A stretch of DNA of 64,000 nucleotides from Dastarcus helophoroides (GCA_028583605.1 CM053330.1:27540598-27604597); one strand, 5' to 3'. Positions 34,706-46,302 are shown, counted from the stretch's first letter. Numbers and translations are program-made. The notes: generated by a model from the letters alone, not told the origin.

Positions 34706-35488
34706 TGCAGTGTAGTATGATATAGTTAAGGTTTTTTAGTAATAGTTAGTTGCTAGGAGTTGTTAATTATTATAGTTAATTATTTTTTTTATCGCGAATA
34801 AATCGCCTACTCATGGATAAAATATATAACAACTATATATATTTGGATTCTGGAGAACTAGCAGAATTCAAATAAGCAAAAATATACGGAGTGTTTCATA
34901 AGAAAAAACAGACTTGATATTGATTCACCCTGTATACACACACCAAAATAATTTTTTTTATAAAAACTAAAAAATTTCGATAACATTACATAAGACTGCA
35001 TTTTGAAATTTTCATAGTAGTCAAAAATAAAGAAAATAAAGGGGGTGTCCATTTAATAAGACTAATCCTGTACATACATCTCACCATTTCACCTTTTTTT
35101 ATTTTTGCGTAACTTTCTTTTGCAATTCGTTGTTAGCAGATTTTTATATAAAAAAACAAATCACTTAACGACTTTTCCGCAACCATCGGTGCCTCCACGA
35201 TCATTTAATGTTTTTTGTATTGTCATTTAGACATAACCTAGCAATTTTTTGATTATTTGTTTCGGCTGAGTCCACCTGCGCAGCTGTAAATTCTTCTTCT
35301 TTCTATTTATCTGGGCCTTGGAGCTTTGGAGTCAGTGACAGAACAAAATGGGGTTTAAATTATGATTTTAAAATATTTTTTTCTGCGTAATTATACCTGA
35401 AACTTTTTATTTTAATCATGAATTCGTATTATACTCATTTTTCTCTATCTTCCCTTAAAATTAATGCCATTATGAGTGAATCACCCTG

Positions 35489-35820
35489 TATATTCAGAAA
35501 AAAATGTGGACGTAATCCTTTTGTCAAAAGCTTTTAACTATTTTAGCAGTTATTGTTAACGAAACCAAAGGTAATAACTTATCAGCAACTAGCTTAATAT
35601 AGTAGATATGTAATTTAGTAAAATTGATATTAGTAAATGAAAAATATTTTTTTTTATTTAGGAACAGTTAATCTATTGAATATTCGCGTCTTTGCTAAAT
35701 TTATAAGGAATGAAAAATATCAATGTCCTTTGTCATTTCTGAACCTACAAATTTTCAAGATGTATAGGAAATTATAAAACGTCAATGTTTTTCTCTTTAT
35801 TTTTCATCTGCTCAATAACT
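35489..35820. other. Spacer between two transposons
   Basis: AT-rich; nothing recognised. Confidence 0.4.
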
Positions 35821-37477
35821 AAAGGGCCCAATGCATTCACCCGTGAAGTCCACTTGTGTAAAACGTTCAGAAAACGAAAAAAACTGTTAGCATGAAGAAA
35901 AAATGTGGGATGATATTTTCGTTAATGTTAATTTGTTAAAGTAAACTCCGGTAAATGGTACTTACGTTTTTAAGATTTAAAAGTAAAATATGCCGAACCT
36001 AAAAGGAAAAAACTCATGGACTTGGCTGATTATTGCACACTATTCGAAATCCAAATTATTTATTAAAAATGGGGAAATTAAAACATTTGAGTATATAATT
36101 TTCAATTAAAATTTTATTTGACCTAATTTCATGTCTTTCTCTTCTGTTAACAGGTAGTGTGTTATTTTGACAGTCTCTGTGTTTTTGTAATCTTTCAAGT
36201 CCACTTTACCTAATCCGTGGAGAAAACCAAGGCTCGTTGATATACTTTTTCTTCTTTGCCAGCCTGCCGAACCTAACAAATTATGATAAAAAACGAATTC
36301 CCAATAAATATATAAAACAGAATTTACCATGTAAGAGAAGGATGACTGCTTGGTTTTTACTTCTCCCGAGCGTAGTCTTTTTGAAGCAATCTCATGTCTT
36401 TGTGTATGGCCATATAAGTAGAAATTTTGCAAATCCTCTGATCCCGTGAAATAGAAATCGAAGAATAATTTTTGGCAACCGATTTTCCAAATTTTCTCAA
36501 AACATTGATGTTTGTAGTTACAGTTTGGTCCCATTTTTATCGCATTAACCCCTCTGCCATTTACATTTAGATACTCTTGTCCGTGGGTTGTTCTTTCTTT
36601 TTTAATATTTCTTTGCCACATCTTTTACCTTAATTTCTTTTACTTTTCACCCTGTGATGTGTGTGTAGCATGTCCTGACTGTATTCTATCAACAATATCG
36701 TCACTGGTATAATCATTCTCAGACATTTCGACATTTGCCACGGTGAACGAAGCGGAAGAAGTAGGTGAACTGGGTTGTGTAATGTAAACATTTTCAAGAG
36801 TTTTAGTCACCTCTATTTACAAAATCCTTAAAATATTTAAAGATATTTTGCTTTTTTTTATTGGTAATGTTGTCTTCCGGCAGACACCCTTACAAGGAAA
36901 GGTCGCGAAGTGTCCGGCGGCGATTTTGCTAATTTTTGGATATGTTTTAGAGGACCAAAATCTAAGAGACACATATTTTTTTTATGGACTGATAAACGGT
37001 TTTAAGGCTAGTTTTACCCCCTCAAAGTTGGGGCAAAAAATGCAGATTTTGCTGTTTCTCACATACCAAAAATGATATTCGAGTCGTTTCTTTTTCCAAA
37101 AGTTTTGTTTTGACGAAAAATAAAAGAAAAAAAATTTTCCAAAATTTTCGCACTGCCCTCATGGGGGCAAGCTACCCTATTTAGAAGTTTTTTAATTATA
37201 AAAATGGTAATTACGTCAGCAAAATGTTGAAAAAAATATATGTTATTTTATACACCAAAACTAATTTTACCTGTACATGGCAAGTTCTGGATATACCAGG
37301 TTTTTGCAAAGTTCTGGCAGGCAAGCAACAACCTTTACAACGATATATTCGGTTTGGATGAGCACCTGAACCTTTTTATTATAGAAACTAAAAGGTAATT
37401 TTGTGCTGAGCAAGAATGTGCCACTAACTTATTTTTTAATAAAAGTGGACTTGCCAGGTTATTGCATTGGACCCCTT
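35821..37477 (-). mobile_element. TIR-bounded element carrying an uncharacterised arthropod protein relic
   Basis: Left end AAAGGGCCCAATGCATTCAC and the right end on the minus strand, AAGGGGTCCAATGCAATAAC, then share ACC-G-AAGTCCACTT and T-TAAAA. By eye about 34 of 43 bases match. TTAA stands at the right edge and TAAA at the left, so a TTAA-type target (as in piggyBac-like elements) is possible but imperfect. The protein relic at 36106-36800 lies between the ends. The segment 36850-37180 differs in texture (GC-richer, ending in a GGGGGCAAGCTACCC string) and may be cargo or a later insertion. Confidence 0.6.
36106..36800 (-). pseudogene. Relic of an uncharacterised arthropod family with an N-terminal cysteine motif
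   Basis: From about 36800 the minus strand reads an acidic, serine-rich region (SENDYTSDDIVDRIQSG). After two stops comes KMWQRNIKKERTTHGQEYLN, then GPNCNYKHQCFEKIWKIG and a basic SKRLRSGEVKTKQSSFSYMV segment; the open frame runs to 36106. I recognise the order W-x-RN-x-(K/R)KxxxxxGxEY, CxxxKKCF, then a Lys/Arg-rich stretch leading to YYxxV...VCKxxFLxTL, from a large arthropod protein family usually left uncharacterised. The later part is degraded. Its position between inverted repeats suggests the family may be transposon-encoded. Confidence 0.6.
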
Positions 37478-37479
37478 AA

Positions 37480-39221
37480 TTGTGTTTTTAACAAAATTAT
37501 AAAGAATATAAAAAACTGCTTCCGCGTATATTTTTTAACGCGTTGAATGCAAATTTTCAACTATTTGTTCTTTAATTAATTTGTCTGATTGCTTTACAAG
37601 GTCAAGAAATGTATTATACATCGAATTTTTTTTGAATCTGCCACATTTAAAGTGTTACATAAAGCAGCTTAGGGATTTTAGATTTTCAAATGAAAACATT
37701 GTTGGTGTCACACCCTTCTTACTTTTGTTACTGTCTATGCTATAAGCAAGGCGCTTAGTGATCAGCGGCTATGGAAATGCGATTGATTTATACTTGTTCT
37801 GGTAATCGTGGTCGCATGTGGTTTTGCTGTATGAGGGACTTGGAACGCGTTCATGGCTAAACTCTTAAACGTCACCGTACCTCTAGCGTATTAATTCGAT
37901 TTCAATAAATTGCCTCTTTTGACAGAAAATAATTAAACAATTTTTTATAGGTAATGAATTCTTTAAGTCTAGAGAACAATTTTAGATATAATTTTAGACA
38001 AAAATCTTTTCTAGTTTCATATTTTGCAGTTCATTTTTTACATAGTCTTCTTTTAGTTTTTTTAATTTCAATTTTCGACTTTTTTCTTGAAATTTTCAGT
38101 TTAAACTTTTCGAAAACGAAATTCATTGTCAAGATCAATTTTGATTTTTAACGTTTAGGTTTACTTTATAAATCAGTTTAATAGAGCATCTGTCAGTATA
38201 TCGGTCATTGGGTCAAATTACAAGATATATTCAATGAAATCGACTTCTTGCTTCTTTAATAACAAATCTATTTAAAAGCTATTTGGATTTTAGCAAGTAT
38301 GCCGGATAAGGTTTCACATTAACATAGTTGTACATCAATATAACTTTGAAAGTTTAATCTTTAGGGTTTTAAGTTTATTTTACAAGCTATTCAATAGTTT
38401 ACTGGTTATTTTCTGGTGTTCGTGGTTCAGTTGACATCTCTCTTGACTTTCTAAGAGGATTACTGCACCGTGCAATATTACATCGCTCAGACCATCACGT
38501 AATTCATATGCATGCAGGCCCTGATAATCCATCGACAGCCATTTATATTCAGAAGGTAACCAGATTCCTTGAAATATAGAGGATGCCTTCGGTGAAGCAT
38601 TGGCTTGATCACAGTTCCGTCCTTGTCAACGTTATATCGAACCGGCCAACAACAAAAACACGCAAGCTCTGTAATTAATATGAAGCCAGCCGAGAACACG
38701 GCCAAAACGGAAGCCACAGAATAAATGGGAATTTATACCAAACGTTTCTCTAATTAAGTCGGTTTTGAAACTGCAATCTCTGAAATCCCCACTAATTGCT
38801 GGAAAAATGCATTCTGCACTTACAACTGCCACTGATTAATTATTCCCTGCGAACTGAAACTTCAGTTAGATAACTAAACGATTTAAAAGCAATCGGCATC
38901 TGTAGTTATGGCATTAAGCTAAAAGAGCTGAATGCTACGCTAAATGCACCAATAGGAATTTTCCAAGACTGAAATAGTAAAAGCTATTAATCAGTAATTA
39001 AGTTGCTGAGATGATAAGCCCTTATATATACGGATATATACAAGTTTATTACGATACAATTGAAATTTAGTTTCATTAAAATCTAATGAAAACTAGATTG
39101 CAATTGCAAAGTCCACGTAGATAAGACAAAGCTTGTATTACGGGTTGCATCGCAACATCCATTGATACAAACGTCCTCGGCGTGACTTTACTTTTATCTA
39201 GTTGGAGAAATGGCCAATTGA
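37480..39221. other. Non-coding stretch
   Basis: No gene recognised. 38480-38960 is GC-normal with short minus-strand open frames (38487-38832) that lack motifs; I treat them as chance. Confidence 0.4.
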
Positions 39222-39553
39222 ATGTTCTGTAATTAAACAGTTAAACGTGCTTAAAATTGAAAATATGTACAACCGCAACCATAGACTAGTTTCGGCCTTC
39301 CTCGGCCTCAACAGTATGGCACGGTGGTGGTAAACACTTCCAACAGCCGCGAGTCCGTCGTATAAGTATCCAAGTCACCTAATGAGCGTTTACTCATTTA
39401 GATACTTATACGGCTGGCTACCGGTTTTAAGTTGGAAGGGTTAACAACCACTGTACTATACTAATAAGGCCAAGGAATGCCGAAACTAGTCTATGGTTGA
39501 GGTTGTAAATATTTTCAATTTTAAGCACATTTAGCTGTTTATTACAGAATATT
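39222..39553. mobile_element. Fold-back element: ~330-bp palindrome
   Basis: Two arms of about 160 bp are complementary nearly throughout. Left arm: TTCTGTAATTAAACAG, GTGCTTAAAATTGAAAATAT, ACAACCGCAACCATAGACTA, then GGCCTTCCTCGGCC. The right arm gives the same blocks on the minus strand with few differences. The centre (39355-39410) is itself a hairpin, with TATAAGTATC facing GATACTTATA and ATGAG facing CTCAT. Such DNA can extrude as a cruciform. The arm sequence recurs at the edges of 9798-11090, so this is a repeat family and not a chance palindrome. No coding capacity. Confidence 0.85.
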
Positions 39554-41399
39554 TAGACGATTAATTAAGTAAATAACTTCATTAACATTATAAACATAGA
39601 CAGACCTTCAGTCAATAAAAATGAAGTTACTCCTTTAGAACCAACTAGTAAACTAGCAAAACCGATCTCTAAATCATACTATCACTCGTTAATATAGAGG
39701 TCACCGAACCGACAAAATACATCTGCGAAATCTGAATAATTAACATCAAAAATATTCCTAGCTTTATTCAGGGATCTGTGAAGCGAGAAGCGGACATTGT
39801 TTTGCCCTCGTCCAAATAATGAACCGGTTTCCGAACAGCACCCAATCGGACATACATAATAACATGGGTCACTCTGTTGCAATTTCATAATCGAGGCCCG
39901 AATAATGATTTGCACGTTTTGGAATATCCCTCGGTCGATTTCCAACTCGAGGGTGTAATAAATTACCCCCATTAGCATTGAAAAACAGGGAAAACAAAGA
40001 TTGGACGTCGCAGTTCAGAAAAAATAAATGGCGAGCGTTGAAAAATCGGAAATAGCGAAGAAGCGACTCGGAAAGAGTTTGGAACTTTTTCTTTTCCAAT
40101 TAATATTTTTAGCTGAAAATCCATTACGTAGCGGGGAACTTTTAATGACATATTGAGAAATGACTTGCGATTGAACCATTTTATTGACGCCTTACATTTA
40201 TTTTATGCTCATCTAATTTTGCATTTCCTGAATCGAAATGTTAACGCATTTAAGCACTTATTCGGTTTTCCGTATTATTGATCGTACTAAAATTCGTTTT
40301 ATTATTGTATATTAGTTAAACCGACTTTATTTAATATAGAAGCTTTGTACCGTGTTCAAAGTAAGTGTATTTTAAATAGAGTAGAAATATATTACAAAGT
40401 AGCGGTATTCTAGAAGAATCATTACTTGAATTCATATCCTCCCCAAGATTGAAAACTGTCGGAAATATGCACCTGAGATGATAAGCTGAGAAGTACACCA
40501 CAGACATATTTTACGGAAAGTTTTCCCGTGATTTCCGATCTCCTCGACGGAATATTTTCCGAGTAAATTCAATTTGAGACTTCATGTCGAATTTGTGGAA
40601 TACGAGAGGTTAAATTCTTTTTCATTATTCCTAGAAGAATAGACCGAAGTAAAATGCAGCTAGAGGGAATAGAAAGTCGGCAAACTAAATTGTTTTCTCA
40701 AGTTACTCCGATGTCGTCTCCTTTTTTACAACTTAGCACATCCTCCTGCATCGTCGTATTAAATAGTAGGTTCTATTTTAAATTGCTTAATTGGGTAGTT
40801 GTTCCGTTTAAACGATCGTCGTCTATTTCAGGATAGAGAAGGCTAAATTGGGTTTTCTGTCACTCAGGAGGCGACGCAGCGGGGAGGAAAACTACTTTAA
40901 AGAGTTGAAGTCGGCAATATCTTACAAATTGCAAGCTGCTTGCAGACGTTTTATAAAAACATTCGAGACTTACAGGAAAACAAGACGTTTATGATAAAGC
41001 TCTACTCAACGAAAGTTAAGTTGGTAGAAGTTTGACAAAAAGTTCGTTCCTGCAAGCAATATCTCCTTTCGGAGAGCTAGTGACAGCAACAGACAGTTTA
41101 ATAAACAGTTTAATATTAAGCCCTAACTACAAAGTTCAGCTTACTCTAAGTAACTCAATAATTAATTAATAAAGTCTAAAACAAGATTCGTAAGAAGTCA
41201 AACTACTTATACTTAGAGCTTTGCCAAGTTTATTCAGTATAGGGATTTACTTCAGGAACTCTGAAAAATGGAATTTGGCTTAAAACAATTTGTGTGAACG
41301 AAGTATCATTTCTTTACAGACATAATAAAAATCAGTGCAAAACGAAATAATCAAAATTTCTTATCAACTAAAAGTCAGTAAAAGCTTTGTACTATTTGT
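39554..41399. other. Non-coding, GC-normal stretch
   Basis: 39700-40900 is among the least AT-rich parts of the window, with several short open frames but none with a recognisable motif or splice-site support. It could hold intronic regulatory DNA. Confidence 0.4.
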
Positions 41400-41620
41400 A
41401 ATGCTCTACAACTTTGCCAAAGAGGAATTTATTTAGTAGACGAATTAATAAAAAAGAACACAATTCTTGATTTTGTCGTTTTGTACAACTTTACTAAAAA
41501 CGAAATTGCTTAGCGAATAGATAAATAAAACAGTAAGAAAAATCTTAGCGTCTTATGATTCTTTAACAGCTTTACTATGAATTGGTAAGACTAAGAACTG
41601 TACAAGTCCAAAAATTTGGC
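41400..41620 (+). repeat. Degenerate ~80-bp tandem repeat, array 2a
   Basis: Three units with cores at 41412 (CTTTGCCAAAGAGGAATTTA), 41489 and 41570. Each has CTACAACTTTACCAAAAACG-like start, TTTAGCAGA, AATAAATAAAA and CAGTAAGAAAAATCTT-like parts. 41621-42584 holds no clear units. Confidence 0.65.
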
Positions 41621-42584
41621 ATTTTCATCTATTACAGGCATTTTATTTTAAATACGAAGCTGCGTCGAATTAGTATTGGAACAGTACTAAAACCACCTTG
41701 TTAATGCCGTTTTCAGAGCTTATCGCACCGCATTGAGTGTGTGAGTCCAGGAGTTATACTGTTCTTATTCTCAACATATAGCGTTTTGGTATGATTTATG
41801 ATTAGGCTCTGCTGTTTTAGTGATATTTCATGCTGCAACGAAATTAGCCAGAAAATGTGATCGTTCATACTTTTCAGAAGAATATGAGGAAATAATTGAA
41901 AATGCCAGAAAAACTATTTATTATAACTATCACTTTTATAGAGATACATCTACTTAATATTAAGAATTATGGCCTCCATGCTATAAAAAGGACCTGTAGA
42001 ATAATTGGGAATAAAAAAAAATACAATTTTGAAATATATGCAGTGTATGTGGGGTGCATCATTTTCAGGTTATGTAAAATTCCTAAAATTTATTTGTGGA
42101 GTTGAAACTTAAACTTTTAAGTTTTACTAAAAAAAACTAAAATCTGTACATTTCTACCTTTGTCGTCAATTAATAAGAACAAATTAAATAATAAAAACAG
42201 ATAATGAAATAATATATTTACTACATAGAGAGAGCAGTAAAAGTTTTACTGTCATATATTATATTAGCTGACCATTAATTTTGGTGAAACGGAGTGGTCC
42301 TTGGTTACCTTTTATTGTAATTTCGCACAAAATTTCAGTATTTATCGACATTAAGATTAATAACAGTCTAAGTGCAAATTGATTTTTATAAATATAAAAA
42401 ATATGCCTAATTTTTTGTTTAAAGGGTGCCTGGGGTCATATATTAAAATTTCTCTGTACATACCAAACCTGTAAGAAGCGTAACAAACCCAATAAACATT
42501 TTGTTTATTACCATAAATTTGTACTGTTCTCAATCTCACCGATTTAACTACAAAATGAATAGATAAAAATTTTAACAGAAATGT

Positions 42585-43140
42585 TACAACTTTACCACAA
42601 ACAAAAATTTATTCAGTCGATTAATAAATAAAAAATCAGCATAAATCTTGTCCTCTTATGATTCCCCACAAATTCACTAAATATGCAATTATTCCGTAAA
42701 CGAAAAAATAAAAAATGAGCAGAAATTATGGTTGTCGATCATGCTCTAGAATTTTACCGAAAACGCAATTATTTATTAAATAATTAGATAAAAAGTGGCC
42801 TGAACGCTTGACGCTATATAATTTTCTACAGCTTTGCCAAAGACGCATATATTAAGCAGAATTATAAATAAAAATTAGTAAGAAAGTTTACTTTTTATAA
42901 TTCTATGCAATCCTACTAATGATGAAAATACTCTGCAGAATAATAAATAAAAAATGAGCAAAAATCTTGATTCTTTATAATTTTCTACAAATTTACCATA
43001 GATATTGGGTGGATGAATAACAATGAATAGAAGCTTTGACATTCTATCATATTCCACAACTTTACTAAAAACGCACTCATTTAGCAAACAAATAAATATT
43101 AGGCCAAAACCTCAGTTCGTTGTAATTTCCTAGAAAACGA
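42585..43140 (+). repeat. Degenerate ~80-bp tandem repeat, array 2b
   Basis: Seven units, cores at 42590, 42671, 42752, 42832, 42911, 42990 and 43060, a spacing of 70-81 bp. The inferred unit begins CTACAACTTTACCAAAAACG, then CAATTATTTAGCAGA, AATAAATAAAAAATGAGCAG and AAATCTTGATTCTTTATAAT. It is the clearest part of this repeat family and the same family as the array at 1685-2340. Confidence 0.78.
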
Positions 43141-43469
43141 AAACGCTATAATTTAACAAATAAACATATCTGTACCTTAGAAGCAAAATATGTTAAGTCC
43201 AGTTTTTCCCAAAATTAGTTGAAGATGTGTCTATTAGCGAAATATCATCTTTAATTTGCTATCTTTACCATTAAGGTATATAAATAAACAGCAAATTTGG
43301 GCCCTTTTGAAAAATGTTTACCTCAGACCCAAACTACGTTTAGTTACTTTAATTTTGTTCATCGTAAGAATAAATTTTATGACTTAACATAGTCTGCTTC
43401 TGGCGTACAGTTATAAGAAGTGAACTTTTTTAACTTGGTCTGTTATTAATCTCTCTCCTTTATCAATCT

Positions 43470-43735
43470 TAAAAACTTTATCCAAAAATACAATTATTTA
43501 ACAAATAAATAGATTTTAAATCGGCAGAAACCTTGGTCTTGGGTCATTTTTTCAACTATACTAAAAATTTAAATTGTTCAGCAAATTAATAGATAACAAG
43601 TGAACGCCAACAATAGCTTTTGATTATTCTCTGCAACTTTATCAAAGATGCAATTATTGAGCCGATTAACAAATAACAAATGATCACAAACAACAACTTT
43701 ACCAAAACAGTAAAGTAGAAAAGTGATTAAAATTC
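43470..43735 (+). repeat. Degenerate ~80-bp tandem repeat, array 2c
   Basis: Four cores at about 43476, 43555, 43637 and 43697, still with CAATTATTTAACAAATAAAT and the AGCAAATTAATAGATAACAA-like middle. 43141-43469 between arrays 2b and 2c is weakly similar at best. Confidence 0.65.
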
Positions 43736-43739
43736 TTGA

Positions 43740-45160
43740 TTTTAATCTTGAAACCTTAAATTTTTCTTTTTAGAAATTTTGAAGCAAAAACTTGAATGAA
43801 TTGGGTTAAAACAACATGTTACATACACTTAAAAATGTAAAAAATTTATTACACTGCAATTTCCAAGTTCCCAAAGACTCGAATTTTTATCGAAATTTTG
43901 TGTTATAATTTGAATACTTTTTTTACCAATTTTGATTTATTTTTAAAATTTGAACTTTTATTTTAATTTGAAATTTTTACCTACATTTTTTAATTTAGAA
44001 AATTTAAGAACTCTTTTTACGTTTAAAGTTTAACTTTCAAGAAAGATATCAAAATTTTAAAAAACAATTATGTACCTTCTTCAAAAAGTATCAGCATTTT
44101 GAGTTTAAATTGAAAATGCCGACTCTAAAATCAAAATGGTAAAAATAATTTAAACTTAAAATTTAAAATTTTTATCCAATTCAAGGCTTTTGATTTTAAT
44201 TATGTAAACACAAAATTTAGGGAAAGACTGTTTTTACTTTAATCTGCAGATTTTAATTTTAAACCTAAAAAATTGTCTTTAATTCAGAAACTGCCTTGTT
44301 TAAGTAAAATTTGGACAAACATTTTTGTAATCATTGGGATGTTCCTGTTGAAAATTTCTAAACAAAATCCAAATTTTGACGTTAAACCCAAACTTTTGTT
44401 TCGCTCTTTACCTTAAACTCTTCATATAATGCTGAAATTTGAACCTCAAATCCCAGGTTTTAAAAACATTTATTTTATTTCAAAAATTCTTTTTTTTCTT
44501 TTCTTCTCTTTAATCTTAAAATGTCGGGATTCTTAAAAATAATTTTTAAAATCTTGTTTTTTCGGTTTTTTTAAATTGAAAAATAAAAAAAATGAGGTTG
44601 AAATTAAAACAATTAACAGAATAGGTTTAAACTTGGCATTTCTTAAAAAGTCAAAATTGCTACTAACGATTCTCTTGGGCAGCTTTAAGAAGAAATTAAG
44701 ATTCTTTATAACTTCTGTCAAAAGTGTTGCCAAATTTACTTTTGTCCCGACAATTATTCTACAAAAAGGATTCTTATTTTATTCTTGAATTTTGACTGCA
44801 AAGATAACATTTTTAAAGGTAGATTAGGAATTAAATGGCTATACCTAAAGTATTGGCTTTTTCTCGAAATTCAAGTTTTAAGATAAAAATTTCTTTTACC
44901 TTAAAATATTAAGGAAAGTTAAAATTTTAAACTGAATTTCAAAATTGAATTTATTTCTTGATATTTCGACTTTTGCCTAAACTTTTTGACTTTATTATCT
45001 AAAAAAAGTCAAAATTTCAAAAAGGAAAATTTAACATTTTAAATTGAAACCAGAAAAAAGATTGAAATTTCGGAAAACGGGATATTTCTAAAAAAAATGT
45101 CTTTTTTATAGTTTGACTTTTTTTAGTTCACGGCTCTAATCTCAACATTCCAAGTATTTT
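43740..45160. other. AT-rich A/T-run block
   Basis: Runs of A and T with short spacers and no open frame of interest; open frames at 44533-44788 on both strands are a by-product of the low complexity. Confidence 0.5.
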
Positions 45161-46302
45161 TTACCTTTTGGCCAGAATTGAGTTAGATAGATGTAGGAAA
45201 CAGTGGAGAAATGACGAACACCTAAGGGAGATTTCAAATATTTTCTTCTTCTTGGTGTGCTATATCCATTTAACATATGTTAGCAATCCTATTGGCTATC
45301 ATTATTTTATTTACAGCTGTTTTAAAAAGCTCATTTGTTGTCTGTCTGAACCATTGTCTTAGGTTTCTAAGCCACGATGTTTTTCTTCTACCAGATCCAC
45401 GCCTTCCATTAACTTTTTCCTGCATGATCAAATGCAACATGACATATACCTTCGGATGTTTCATGACATGGCTAAAATAAGACAGCTTTCGAATCTTTAC
45501 AATTTCTTCATCCTTCTTTATTCTATTCAGGACCTCTACGTTAGTGACATGGTAAATCCAGCTTATTCTTAGCATACGTCTGTATGACCACATTTCACAT
45601 GCTTCAAGCCGCTTTAAGGTATCCTCTGTTAGGGTCCATAATTCTACTCCTGGCCATTCTCATTCTAAGATCCGTGTTTAGTTCATGTCCACATAGATGT
45701 TTTTCATCCTTACAAAGGCAGCCCTATCTTGCTCAATTCTTGATTTTATTTCTATTGCGTGGTCCAAATTTTCGTTCCGAAACTGGACCAATCCAGAGTT
45801 CCATTCGTGGTTTCGGTTGCTTACTCACGACCATGAATTTGGTCTTTTTAGTGTTAAGTGTTAAACCATACTGACTATATGAACTGACTCCTTGATTAAG
45901 GAGCTTTGAAGTTCCTCAACTCTATGTGCAAGAAAAAGAGAGTTGTCTACATATCTAAGATATTCAATGTTATCCCGTTTATTCACACTTCCTTTCTGAT
46001 TTCCTCTATGACCTCTTGAAATATTTTCGCCGAGTATAGGTTGAACAGAAGCGTCGACAAAATGCAACCTTGCCTTACTTCTCTTTTGATTGAAATACTT
46101 TAGTTAAACTGCTTTCTACTCTCAGATCTGCTTTTTGTTGCCAGTAAATGTTAGCGATGAAACGTATATCTTTATCATCTATTTCTGTTGTTTTCAATAT
46201 TTCTATCACTTTCTCATGTTTTACCCTATCAAACGCCCTCTCGAAATCAATAAAGCACATGATCACATCGTAATTTCCGTCTCTACATCTCTGGGTCAAA
46301 AC

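Larger units (their letters stand above)
33215..34932 (+). mobile_element. Third-level mariner-type transposon (element C) with transposase
   Basis: 1,718 bp between TA dinucleotides (33213-33214 and 34933-34934). Inverted repeats of roughly 110 bp start CAGGGTGAATCAATA / CAGGGTGATAAATACTA and share AAGTCTRTTTTTTCTTAT, GAATTCT and CCAAATATATATA blocks. A plus-strand transposase fills the middle and is interrupted only by a 165-bp hAT MITE (33661-33825). It is distinct in sequence from the DD41D element at 17255. Confidence 0.87.
33111..35070. mobile_element. Second-level mariner-type element (element B)
   Basis: Left end CAGGGTAAGTCTTATTAAAT, right end on the minus strand CAGGATTAGTCTTATTAAAT; both continue GGACACCCCC-like and CTTTATTTTCTTTATT. 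TA flanks both (33109-33110 and 35071-35072). Its own DNA is about 104 bp on the left and 138 bp on the right, and the two halves look complementary almost up to element C. It was therefore a small palindromic MITE whose centre was hit by C. Alternatively B and C form one element with doubled ends. Confidence 0.7.
32395..35488. mobile_element. Outer mariner-type element of a four-level nest (element A)
   Basis: Left end CAGGGTCATTCAGTCATAAT and right end (minus strand) CAGGGTGATTCACTCATAAT are inverted repeats of about 28-30 bp, each next to TA (32393-32394 and 35489-35490). About 714 bp of left arm and 418 bp of right arm belong to this element; the rest is elements B, C and a hAT MITE inserted one inside another. 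No transposase of its own was recognised in the arms, so it was probably a non-autonomous element of roughly 1.1 kb. Confidence 0.75.

Noticed and set aside
38487..38832. Overlapping minus-strand frames with cysteines
   Set aside because: No pattern of a known family and no splice sites in suitable phase.
41400..43735. CRISPR-like periodic array
   Set aside because: The unit diverges along its whole length with no constant repeat and variable spacer pattern, and the DNA is eukaryotic.
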